Shown: in pieces, positions 36,301 to 44,142 of the stretch
How positions within the stretch are numbered: the stretch's first letter is position 1
How the letters are laid out: the number at the start of each line of letters is the position of its first letter
From: Micromonospora pattaloongensis
GTDB taxonomy: Bacteria > Actinomycetota > Actinomycetes > Mycobacteriales > Micromonosporaceae
DNA: 64,000 nucleotides
Direction of reading: 5' to 3'
NCBI RefSeq assembly: GCF_900107255.1
Contig: NZ_FNPH01000002.1
Span: 248,001-312,000 of the forward strand
The notes under the pieces: model-generated
What the model saw: the letters and a program-made list of their open reading frames with translations, nothing else
Databases searched by the model: none
Told to the model about the DNA's origin: nothing
Program-made: the position numbers and the translations under genes

Positions 36301-39202
36301 AGTCGAAGGGTTCGTCGGTGGTCGTGGTGTGCTGCAGGTTGAGGGGGCTCTGGTCGTTGTTCTGCCAGGCCAGCAAGGTTTGGAACAGGGGATGCCGGGT
36401 GGGATGCCGGTGGGGGTTGAGGGCCTCGACGATGCGTTCGAACGGAGTGTCCTGGTGCGCGAACGCAGCCAGGTCGGTGTCCCGGGTGCGGGTGACCAGC
36501 TCGGTGAAGGTCGGGTTGCCCGCGGTGGAGGTCCGCAGGACGAGAGTGTTGACGAAGAAACCGATCAGGTCTTCGACGGCTTGGTCGGTGCGACCCGCGG
36601 TCACGGTGCCGATGGTCAGGTCGGTCCCGGCACCGAGGTGGGTCAGCGTGGCCAGCAACCCGGCCTGCACCACCATGAACACACTGGCCTTGCTAGCGTG
36701 GGCGATATCGGTCAGCGCGTGATGCACGGTCGCCGACAGATGGAACTCGACCTGATCACCGCGGCCGGTAGCCGCCGCGGGACGGGGCCGGTCGGTGGGC
36801 AGGGCCAGCTCGACCGGCGCACCGTCGAGGGTCTCGCGCCAGAACGCGAGCTGCCGATTCAGGACACTGGCCGGGTCTTTCTCCTCGCCGAGCCAGCGAC
36901 GCTGCCAAAGGCTGTAATCGGCATACTGGATCGGCAGCGGCGCCCAGTCCGGTGCGGCGCCAGCCAGCCGGGCGGCATAAGCAGTACTGAGTTCCTCCAG
37001 CAACGGCTCGGTCGACCAGCCGTCACCAGCAATGTGATGCAACACCAGGACCAGGACGTGTTCCTGGTCGGGCAGCTCGATCAGGGCAGCCCGCAACGGC
37101 GCGTCGGTGGTCAGGTCGTAGCCGGCGTTGGCGATCTCACTGATCCGAGCGGTGACCGTGTCCGCGGAAGCGGCGATGACCGGCAGATCGATCTCCAGCG
37201 CCGGCTCAATGCGCTGATACGGCACACCATCCTGCTCGGGATAGGTCGTGCGCAACGTCTCGTGCCTGGCGACGACATCACCCAACGCCGCGTGCAGGGC
37301 ACCCGTGTCGAGGTCACCACGAATGCGTACGGCGTAAGGAATGTTGTAGTTGCCCGACGGACCTTCGAGCTGATTGATGAACCACAACCGCGCCTGAGCA
37401 AACGACAACGGAACCCGATCCGGACGGCCCACCGCCGTGATCGGCGGCCGAGCCGCATCCGCCGCCGACAACCGCCGAGCCAATCCCGCCACCGTCGGCG
37501 ACTCGAACAAATCCCGAACCGCGATCTCACGACCCAGGAAAGCCCGAATCCGCGCCGCCAACCGCACCGCCATCAACGAATGTCCACCGAGCTCGAAGAA
37601 ATTCTCATCCACGCCGACCCGCGAACGACCCAGCAACTCGGCGAACACATCACACAACACCACCTCCTGCGGCGTCCGCGCCGACCGACCCGAACGACGC
37701 GCGGGCTCCGGCAGCGCCGCTCGGTCGATCTTGCCGTTGGGGGTGAGCGGCAGGTGCTTCAGCCGCATGAATTCGTACGGGACCATGTAGTCGGGCAGGA
37801 ACTCGCGGACGTGCTCCTGCAGGGCCCGCACCGACACCCGGCCGCGGGGCACCGGGACGATATAGGCCGTCAGGTTGACGTTGCCGGCCTCGTCCCGGCG
37901 GCCCACCACCACGGCCTGGGAGACCTCGGGGTGCCGGGCGATGACCTCCTCGATCTCGCCGATCTCGACCCGGTTGCCGCGGATCTTGAGCTGGAGATCG
38001 GCTCGGCCGATGAAGATCAGGTCACCGTCGGTGGTACGCCGGACGAGGTCCCCGGTACGATACATCCGCTCGCCGGGCGATCCGTACGGGCACGGCACGA
38101 ACCGGTCGGCGGTCGCCGCCTGCATACCGAGGTAGCCGCGGGCCACACCGGCGCCCGAGATGTACAACTCACCCACCTCGTCGGCGGGGACCTCGACAAG
38201 ATCGTCGTCGAGGACGTAGACCGCCATACCGTCCCGGGCTGCGCCGAGCGGGAATGTCGCGAACTGCGGCGGAGCCGCAGGCCGGCCGGGCCCGCTCACC
38301 TCGACCTGCGTGACGATGAGCGTCGCCTCGGTCGGTCCGTAAATGTGCCGGATCACCGTGTCCGGGCACGCCGCGGCCACCTTGACCACGATCGACGGGG
38401 ACACCACGTCACCGCCGACCGACACCTCGCGCAGCGGGGCGAACAGGGACGGCGCGGTGTCCGCCATCGCCTCGAACAGCCCGGATGTCATGCCCACCGC
38501 AGTCAGGCCGTATCGGTCGATCATGGCTTCCAGGGCCGCCGCGGTGAGTGCCTCCGGTGGCGCCACCACCACCCGGCCACCACCCAGCAGCGGCGTCCAG
38601 ATCTCGTAGACCGTCAGGTCGAACGCGTGCGGCGAGTGGAACAGCACCGCGCCGGCACTGCTGTTCTGCGCCCAGCAGCTGTCCGTGGCCAGTTGGACGA
38701 GCGCCTCCTGGCTGATCGCGACCCCCTTGGGCCGGCCGGTGGAGCCCGATGTGTACATGACGTAGGCCAGCGCCGCTTCCGGCTGGACGACGGCGGGAGC
38801 GTGACGGGGCTGCCGGGACAGATCGAGCAGGTCCAGCCGGATCGTCTCGGCCGCGGTCTCGAACGGCACCGGGTCATGCGCCGCGTCGATCAGCAGCAGG
38901 CGGGCCCCGGCATCGTGGACCACCTCGGCCATCCGACCCGCCGGGAACGCGGTGTGGACCGGCACGTACGTCCCGCCCGCCTTGGCGATGGCCAGCATCG
39001 CCACGATGACGCCTACCGACCGGTCCAGCAGCAGCGCGACCGGCTCCTCGGCGGTCAGGCCGAGGCCGGTCAGATGCCAGGCGAGCTGGTTAGCTCGCGA
39101 GTCGAGCTCGGCGTAGGTGAGCGACTCATCCGGACCGTCCACCGCGACGGCGTCGGGCGTGCGTCGAGCCTGATCCGCGAACCGGCTGGGCAGCGTCTGC
39201 AT
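33323..39202 (-). CDS. NRPS, A-T-C-T-C-T-TE
   Basis: This is a 1,959-residue synthetase beginning directly with an A domain (about 1-490: YTSGSTGRPKG; pocket by eye D-L-Y-G-S-G-I-L-I-K, not recognised). T1 (GGHSL) and a C domain (HHIAGDG) follow, and then, where an A domain should be, the short NAASAR linker leads straight to a second T-C pair identical to the first. The second C is again followed by a T (GGHSL) without an A domain, and a thioesterase with GWSIGG and a late DADHFG closes the chain. T2 and T3 must be loaded by another A domain or are not used. ATG 39,202 has AAGGA upstream. Residues 495-974 and 1054-1533 are the products of the 1,440-bp repeats. Confidence 0.9.
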   Translation of the reverse strand: MQTLPSRFADQARRTPDAVAVDGPDESLTYAELDSRANQLAWHLTGLGLTAEEPVALLLDRSVGVIVAMLAIAKAGGTYVPVHTAFPAGRMAEVVHDAGARLLLIDAAHDPVPFETAAETIRLDLLDLSRQPRHAPAVVQPEAALAYVMYTSGSTGRPKGVAISQEALVQLATDSCWAQNSSAGAVLFHSPHAFDLTVYEIWTPLLGGGRVVVAPPEALTAAALEAMIDRYGLTAVGMTSGLFEAMADTAPSLFAPLREVSVGGDVVSPSIVVKVAAACPDTVIRHIYGPTEATLIVTQVEVSGPGRPAAPPQFATFPLGAARDGMAVYVLDDDLVEVPADEVGELYISGAGVARGYLGMQAATADRFVPCPYGSPGERMYRTGDLVRRTTDGDLIFIGRADLQLKIRGNRVEIGEIEEVIARHPEVSQAVVVGRRDEAGNVNLTAYIVPVPRGRVSVRALQEHVREFLPDYMVPYEFMRLKHLPLTPNGKIDRAALPEPARRSGRSARTPQEVVLCDVFAELLGRSRVGVDENFFELGGHSLMAVRLAARIRAFLGREIAVRDLFESPTVAGLARRLSAADAARPPITAVGRPDRVPLSFAQARLWFINQLEGPSGNYNIPYAVRIRGDLDTGALHAALGDVVARHETLRTTYPEQDGVPYQRIEPALEIDLPVIAASADTVTARISEIANAGYDLTTDAPLRAALIELPDQEHVLVLVLHHIAGDGWSTEPLLEELSTAYAARLAGAAPDWAPLPIQYADYSLWQRRWLGEEKDPASVLNRQLAFWRETLDGAPVELALPTDRPRPAAATGRGDQVEFHLSATVHHALTDIAHASKASVFMVVQAGLLATLTHLGAGTDLTIGTVTAGRTDQAVEDLIGFFVNTLVLRTSTAGNPTFTELVTRTRDTDLAAFAHQDTPFERIVEALNPHRHPTRHPLFQTLLAWQNNDQSPLNLQHTTTTDEPFDYDAAKFDLVLSIQENRDSFGVPEGIEGSLEYALDLFDRSTAQRMADTFTQLITAVAAAPETPLADIALHGDQLADLVERARNAASARALPEPARRSGRSARTPQEVVLCDVFAELLGRSRVGVDENFFELGGHSLMAVRLAARIRAFLGREIAVRDLFESPTVAGLARRLSAADAARPPITAVGRPDRVPLSFAQARLWFINQLEGPSGNYNIPYAVRIRGDLDTGALHAALGDVVARHETLRTTYPEQDGVPYQRIEPALEIDLPVIAASADTVTARISEIANAGYDLTTDAPLRAALIELPDQEHVLVLVLHHIAGDGWSTEPLLEELSTAYAARLAGAAPDWAPLPIQYADYSLWQRRWLGEEKDPASVLNRQLAFWRETLDGAPVELALPTDRPRPAAATGRGDQVEFHLSATVHHALTDIAHASKASVFMVVQAGLLATLTHLGAGTDLTIGTVTAGRTDQAVEDLIGFFVNTLVLRTSTAGNPTFTELVTRTRDTDLAAFAHQDTPFERIVEALNPHRHPTRHPLFQTLLAWQNNDQSPLNLQHTTTTDEPFDYDAAKFDLLFSMADTFTDDEATGIEGVVEYAVDLFDRATVEQLVDVFTQLLTAVAAAPETPLADITLVGAEALAARVARWTPAAAPGSTASPRRGPGTPHETAIEGLFAEILGVDHVDAHDNFFELGGHSLLAVTLAARLRALGLPIRVRDIFSAPTPHELAVAGTTPAQAGSMLAPLVTLRGTGDEAPLFLFPPISGLSWAYAALLPHLPGDHPVYGLQVPRLEFSDGPKLIAALADLIRNAVGDQPVHLAGWSIGGVVAHAVAADLARGGQVVSVSLIDAYPFAEQRAALDLGPDDFAADVVAGLATALPGDPSAPITGLAGLTDRLAADWALTGDEAGEVVSAALRYRHVANDLGGAVYEGDITVITAGRDAAAGDYRASMWRPYVTGQITEDVADADHFGMLTGPAVRTVGTALAEALGGRIHGHRAVG
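34602..36041. repeat. 1,440-bp direct repeat, copy 1
   Basis: This runs parallel to 36,279-37,718 at an offset of 1,677 bases. I found no difference in the parts I compared, including identical translations in several frames. It encodes T2 plus most of C3 of the NRPS at 33,323-39,202. The bordering bases differ (c34,601 versus g36,278; c36,042 versus g37,719). Confidence 0.85.
36279..37718. repeat. 1,440-bp direct repeat, copy 2
   Basis: The second copy encodes T1 plus most of C2 of the same NRPS. The 237 bases between the copies are unique and encode the true C-terminal end of C2, so the repeat is not a simple transposon or whole-module duplication. Recent recombination, gene conversion or a misassembly would all produce it. 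Confidence 0.85.
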
Positions 39203-39248
39203 CTCGTCGTCTTCCTTAGTCTGGTTACGGGGTCGAACCGGCGGCCGG

Positions 39249-40652
39249 TCAGTCGCCGAGCGGGACGGGCCGGGAGAGTTCGGCGGTGAACTCCTCAACC
39301 GCCGACCGGAAGGCCGTCGCGAGATCCTCTATGTCGGCGCGGTCGCAGATGTCGCCGCGGAAGCTGAACTCGACGTGCAACTGCCCAGGCTGGTGGCTGA
39401 CCGAGAGCGTCACGTCGGTCACGGTTCCGTCCGCGATCTGCTCCTCGAACTGCACGTCCAGCCCCGGCCAGTCACCGCCGCTGTCCCAGGCCGCGTCCTG
39501 TAGCACCAGCGTCACCGGAGCCAGCGGCGGCGCCGTGTCGTCGCGGTCCGGCTCGAGATGGTCGACCACCTCCGAGTACGGGAACGTCTGGTGCTCGGCG
39601 CCCGCCACCACGGTGTCGCGGGCCCGGCAAAGCAGCTCACCGTAGGTAGGTTCGCCGCTCAGGTCGACCCGCAGCAACACCAGGTTGACGAAATATCCGA
39701 CGAGGTGCCGGGTGTAAGGCAGCGGGCGGTTCACCATCGGGGTGGCGATCAGCAGGTCGCGGCATCCGGTCCGTCGGGCCAGAGCGACCGACAGCGCGCT
39801 GAGCAACACCATGAACCGGGTGACGCCGGAGCGGTGGCAGGTGGCGGCCAGGTCACCGATTCCGTCGCCGGTGTCCGGAAGCCACAGCTGCACCGGTTCG
39901 CCCGGCGCGGCGGCGTTGCGGCGGCGCGGTTTGGTCGCCAGATCCACGGGCGCCGGGCGGCCGGCCAGACGGGTCAGCCAGTAGTCGCGCTCCCGCCGGC
40001 AGTCGGCACCGGCCAGCCAGTCGTGATGCCACCGCGCGTAGTCGGCAAAGGTCTCGATGATCGGCGGCAGATCGACCGGCCGGCCGGTGACCGCGGCGCG
40101 ATAGGCCGCGCTCAGGTCCCCGGTCATGACACCGGCCGAGGTGCCGTCGAAAACGATGTGATGGATGTTCAGCATCAGCACGTGCTCGGCCGACGACAGC
40201 CGGACCAGCACGGCCCGGATCAGTGGACCGGCCGCCAGATCGAAGCCGGCGGTCGCCTCGGTGTCGAGCTCGCGCCGCAGTTCCGCGTCCTGCTCGGCTC
40301 CGCGCAGGTGCGTGAGATCGACGATCCGCAGCGGGTTGACCGGCCCGTCGAACCGCTGCACCGTCTCGTTACCGTCGAAGTCGAAGACCGTGCGGAGCGC
40401 GGCCTGCCGGGCGATGGTCGCGTCCAGAGCGATGCCGAGTGCCGCGGCGTCGAGGGCGCCGCGGAACCGATACACCTGCGGGACGTTGTAGTCCGACGCG
40501 CCCGGATCGAGCTGGTCGATCACCCACAGGCCGGTCTGCGCGCCGGTCAGCGGGGCCGGTTCGAGGCCGCCGACAACCGAGGCCGGCCCGGCGGCGGCCA
40601 TCTCGTGCAACCGCCGGAGCAGCCGCGCGCCGCGTGCGGTTCCGTTGCTCAC
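39249..40652 (-). CDS. free-standing NRPS condensation domain protein
   Basis: This 467-residue single condensation domain has HHIVFDG (about 160), the GYFVNLVLLRVDLSGEPTYGE middle and no A or T domain. A GTG start at 40,652 overlaps the preceding exporter stop as GTGA; a longer frame upstream is a shadow of that gene. It lies between the exporter and the A-T-C-T-C-T-TE synthetase, so it probably forms a bond in trans, for example between a carrier loaded by the free-standing A domain and an NRPS-bound chain. The partner carriers cannot be read from the sequence. Confidence 0.88.
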   Translation of the reverse strand: MSNGTARGARLLRRLHEMAAAGPASVVGGLEPAPLTGAQTGLWVIDQLDPGASDYNVPQVYRFRGALDAAALGIALDATIARQAALRTVFDFDGNETVQRFDGPVNPLRIVDLTHLRGAEQDAELRRELDTEATAGFDLAAGPLIRAVLVRLSSAEHVLMLNIHHIVFDGTSAGVMTGDLSAAYRAAVTGRPVDLPPIIETFADYARWHHDWLAGADCRRERDYWLTRLAGRPAPVDLATKPRRRNAAAPGEPVQLWLPDTGDGIGDLAATCHRSGVTRFMVLLSALSVALARRTGCRDLLIATPMVNRPLPYTRHLVGYFVNLVLLRVDLSGEPTYGELLCRARDTVVAGAEHQTFPYSEVVDHLEPDRDDTAPPLAPVTLVLQDAAWDSGGDWPGLDVQFEEQIADGTVTDVTLSVSHQPGQLHVEFSFRGDICDRADIEDLATAFRSAVEEFTAELSRPVPLGD

Positions 40653-42424
40653 TGGCCGGCCACCAGATTGTCGACCAGATCGGCCGGGTCCGGGAGGGAC
40701 AGTTCCGGGACGGAGTCCCGGATGTCCTCGTACCGACCGGACGCGACCAGCTTGCCGTCGCGCAGCACCATCACCCGGTCGGCCTGGGCCAGTGCGATCT
40801 CGCGGTGCGACACGGCCAGGCACGTACGGGCGCCGTCGGCGCGTAGCCGGTGCCACAACTCGCGCTCGGTGTTCACGTCGAGCGCGCTGGAGATGTCGTC
40901 GAACACCAGCAGATCGGGGTTGCGGACCAGCATCTGGGCGGCCGCGACCCGCTGGGCCTGGCCGCCGGAGAGCGTGGTGCCGCGGGGGCCGACCCGGGTG
41001 GCGAGCCCGTCCGGCATGGTCGCCAGATCGGCGTCCAGTACCGACAGGTACGCAGCCCGTTCGATGTCGGCCTCCGTGACGTCGGCACCGGCCGTGATGT
41101 TGTCGCGCACCGAACCGGTCATCAGGTAGGGAACCTGCGGGGTGTAGGCACACCGCGGCGGGATGAGCACGTCCGCCGGCCGGTCCACCTCGACGCCGTT
41201 CCACTCGATCGTGCCGGCGTCCCGGTCGAGGGCGCCGATCAGGACCCGCAGCAGCGTGGTCTTGCCCGCGCCGACGCCGCCGGTGACGACGACGAGCTCA
41301 CCCCGGCGGACATCCAGGTCCACGCCGTCGATACCACGATCGGACCCCGGGTGACGGTAAGTCAGCTGCCGGGCGGACAACTGGATCAGCGGACCGACGG
41401 GCGACGAATCGCGGGACGCCGCGGCCACGCCGGAGCGCGACGTCGGAGCGGCCACCAGCGCAGCCAGGTCGGCGCCGTCGTCGACCACCTCGTCGAGCCG
41501 GGTCATCGACACCGCGGCCTGCTTGTACTCGGCCAGGCTCTGGCTGAACAACGTGGTGAACTCGGTGATCCAGACCAGGTAGGAGACGAACAGGACGATG
41601 CCACCGACGGTGAGTGTGCCGTCCCGCAGTCGGCTCACCGCCAGCAGCATCACCAGCCCGGCTCCCAGGCCGGAGGTGCTGTTGAACACCGCACCGAGCA
41701 TGACCTGGGAGAACAGGCGGCTCTTCAAAGTGCGCGCGCGGCGCGTCTCGCTGAGCTCCCGGACCCGGTCGGTCACCCGGTCGACGCCGTCAGCCAGCTT
41801 GATCGCCTGGACCGCGCGGAAGACCTCCCGCAGCATCGAGCTCACCTCGCCCGCGGCCTCCCGGCTCCGCGCGTAGTGCCGCTTGATCTGCGTGCTGGTG
41901 AAGGTGATGAGCAGGCCGGCGGCGAACACCGGCACCACGACCAGGACGGTCAGGACGACGTCGACGCTGGCCATGACCCCGAGGGCGAACAACGCCTGCG
42001 CGGTCGAGCCGACCACCACCATGGTGGACACCATCATGTCGGCGACCGTCTGCGAGTCGGTGGTGAGCCGGTTGACGGTGGAGCCGGTCGAGTGCGGCAG
42101 CGCCTCGGCGCCGGGCCGGCGGAAGATCCGGGCGACGGTGTTACGGATCAGCAGTCCGCCGGTCGTGCTGTCGGTCCATCCGTCCACCGCCACGCTACCG
42201 AAAAGTGATGCGACGCGGGCCAAGACGGCTCCGATGAGGACCGCGAACAGCACCCACATGCCGGTGTTCAGTCCGGAGCCCTCGGCCAGCCGGTCGAACG
42301 CGATGCTGACGACCAGGGCCGGGACGAGCGGGAACACGCTGCGCATGATCTGCAGCAGGGCGCTGAGGGCGAACCAGCCCGGCGCGCGCCGGATCAGGGC
42401 GAAGGTGGCCTTGAACTGGCTCAT
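40649..42424 (-). CDS. ABC exporter half-transporter (degenerate Walker B)
   Basis: This 591-residue protein has an N-terminal six-helix export domain (about 1-320) and a C-terminal ATPase with Walker A GGVGAGKTT, signature LSGGQAQR and Walker B LLVFDDISSALD, where Asp replaces the catalytic Glu. Its partner upstream has a normal Walker B and an altered signature, the complementary arrangement seen in asymmetric heterodimeric exporters. It overlaps the partner (ATGA) and the C-domain gene (GTGA). Peptide export or self-protection is the likely job. Confidence 0.9.
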   Translation of the reverse strand: MSQFKATFALIRRAPGWFALSALLQIMRSVFPLVPALVVSIAFDRLAEGSGLNTGMWVLFAVLIGAVLARVASLFGSVAVDGWTDSTTGGLLIRNTVARIFRRPGAEALPHSTGSTVNRLTTDSQTVADMMVSTMVVVGSTAQALFALGVMASVDVVLTVLVVVPVFAAGLLITFTSTQIKRHYARSREAAGEVSSMLREVFRAVQAIKLADGVDRVTDRVRELSETRRARTLKSRLFSQVMLGAVFNSTSGLGAGLVMLLAVSRLRDGTLTVGGIVLFVSYLVWITEFTTLFSQSLAEYKQAAVSMTRLDEVVDDGADLAALVAAPTSRSGVAAASRDSSPVGPLIQLSARQLTYRHPGSDRGIDGVDLDVRRGELVVVTGGVGAGKTTLLRVLIGALDRDAGTIEWNGVEVDRPADVLIPPRCAYTPQVPYLMTGSVRDNITAGADVTEADIERAAYLSVLDADLATMPDGLATRVGPRGTTLSGGQAQRVAAAQMLVRNPDLLVFDDISSALDVNTERELWHRLRADGARTCLAVSHREIALAQADRVMVLRDGKLVASGRYEDIRDSVPELSLPDPADLVDNLVAGQ

Positions 42425-44142
42425 GACGTACCTCCCGCGAGCAACGTGGCGAACCGCGACGTCGGGTCGGCCGACAGCTTGGTCTGCTCCCCGATCTCCT
42501 GGATCCGTCCCTGGTCCAGGACGGCGATGTGGTCCAGCGTGCGGACGGTGTTCAGCCGGTGCGCGACGACCACCCCCGTGCGGCCCTCGAGTAGGCGACC
42601 GGTGGCGGCTTCGACGAGGCGCTCGGTCGCCGGGTCGAGCCGCGACGACGCCTCATCCAGCACCACGACGTCCGGATCGTTGAGGAACGCCCGGGTCAAT
42701 GCGACCAGCTGGGCCTCTCCCGCCGACAGCGAGCCACCGCCGTCGACGAGCACGGTGTCCAGGCCGTCGGGCAGCGACTCGTACCACTTGCGCAGCTGGA
42801 GCTCGTCCAAGGCGGCGAAGAGCCGCTCGTCGGAAACCGAGTCGTCGAAGAAGGTCAGATTGTCGCGCAGCGTGGCATGGAGCAGCTGGACATCCTGCGT
42901 AACCATGGTCACCAGCCCCCGGAGCTGGGGCAGTGAGTAGTCCCGGATATCGGCGCCGCCGATCCTCACGGCGCCGCCGGTCGCATCCTGTTCCCGGCAG
43001 ATCAGCCGGGCAATGGTCGTCTTGCCGCTCCCGGTCCGGCCGAGCAGGCCCAGCGTCTGACCGGCGGCCAGCCGGAACGAGACGCCGTCGAGGGCCCGCT
43101 GCGTGCCGCCGTAGCCGAAGTCGACATTCTCGAACTCGATGTCGAGCGAGCCCCGGTCGGGCTCATGGCCCGGGCCCGACACCACCGTCGGCTGGATCGC
43201 GGTCAGCTCACCGATCCGGCGGATGGCGGCGCTGGCCCGCTGGAGCCCTTCCATGTGCATCGTGACGACGATGAGGCTGTGACTGAGCAGGTCCGTGTAG
43301 TAGTAGCCGAGATAGATCTCGCCGAGGGTGATCGAGCTGGAGGGCAGCAGATACGCGCCGAGGGCCAGCACGGCCACCGCCGACAGCGCGACCATCAGCT
43401 CCAGCAGGCTGGACGAGTAGCGGGACGCGACCATCGCGTCGCGGGTCCGCCGGACCAGCACTCCGATCCGGCCGTCCATCTCGTCGAACAGGTGGTCACG
43501 GCCGCCGTTCGCACGGATTGTCTCCCGGCCGCCGAGACGCTCCTCTAGGAAGCTCGACATGTCGGCCTTGGCCGCGCGCAGCGCCTGGGACTTGGGCACC
43601 GCGAGTCGCTGGGTGGTCCGCAGAATGATCAGCACGGCCGCCGCGGCCACCAGCAGGGTCAAGCCGATGCGATAGTCGACGAGAAAGGCCATGACGATGA
43701 TGCCGACCGACAGCAGCGCCCGGCCGACCACCCCGAACACGAAGAACGACAGGAACTCGGCGAGTTCGGAGACGTCCCCGTCCACCCGTTCCATGAGTTC
43801 GCCCGGCGTGTGCTTGCGGTGGAACGACAGATCCAGGTTGAGGCAGTGGCGGACGAGGTCGGTACGCAGGCGGTTGGTCGACCGCCAGCCGACGTCCTCG
43901 CTGAGGTAACCGGCGATGCCCATCACGATCGGGCGCGCCGCGGTGAACACCATGAACAGGATGGCGATGGTGATCAGCGCGCTGTTGGTCGCCCCGGACT
44001 GCACGCCGTCGATGAACCGGCTTACCCAAAGCGGCGCGATCAGCTCGATCGCGATGTTGCCGAACAACAGCACGGTCAGCACGATCAGCCGCGGCCATTG
44101 CGGGCGCACGTACCGGCTGAAGAGTTCGCGGTGCCTGGCCAT
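42421..44142 (-). CDS. ABC exporter half-transporter (altered signature motif)
   Basis: This 573-residue protein has six membrane helices (about 15-310) and an ATPase with GRTGSGKTT, signature LSAGEAQL in place of LSGGQ, and Walker B VVVLDEASSRLD with the catalytic Glu present. With the downstream subunit it would form one canonical and one degenerate ATP site. The ATG at 44,142 shares one base with the stop of the A-domain gene (TGATG). Confidence 0.92.
   Translation of the reverse strand: MARHRELFSRYVRPQWPRLIVLTVLLFGNIAIELIAPLWVSRFIDGVQSGATNSALITIAILFMVFTAARPIVMGIAGYLSEDVGWRSTNRLRTDLVRHCLNLDLSFHRKHTPGELMERVDGDVSELAEFLSFFVFGVVGRALLSVGIIVMAFLVDYRIGLTLLVAAAAVLIILRTTQRLAVPKSQALRAAKADMSSFLEERLGGRETIRANGGRDHLFDEMDGRIGVLVRRTRDAMVASRYSSSLLELMVALSAVAVLALGAYLLPSSSITLGEIYLGYYYTDLLSHSLIVVTMHMEGLQRASAAIRRIGELTAIQPTVVSGPGHEPDRGSLDIEFENVDFGYGGTQRALDGVSFRLAAGQTLGLLGRTGSGKTTIARLICREQDATGGAVRIGGADIRDYSLPQLRGLVTMVTQDVQLLHATLRDNLTFFDDSVSDERLFAALDELQLRKWYESLPDGLDTVLVDGGGSLSAGEAQLVALTRAFLNDPDVVVLDEASSRLDPATERLVEAATGRLLEGRTGVVVAHRLNTVRTLDHIAVLDQGRIQEIGEQTKLSADPTSRFATLLAGGTS

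Noticed and set aside
34602-37718. The 1,440-bp repeats as a composite transposon
   Set aside because: They encode T-C domain sequence in frame, have no transposase or terminal inverted repeats, and the spacer is NRPS coding sequence.
33272-39289. 2,005-residue open frame on the plus strand
   Set aside because: It is the exact antisense of the NRPS gene, is rich in Arg, Gly, Gln and His as shadow translations are, and repeats itself because of the direct repeats. High GC keeps the frame open.
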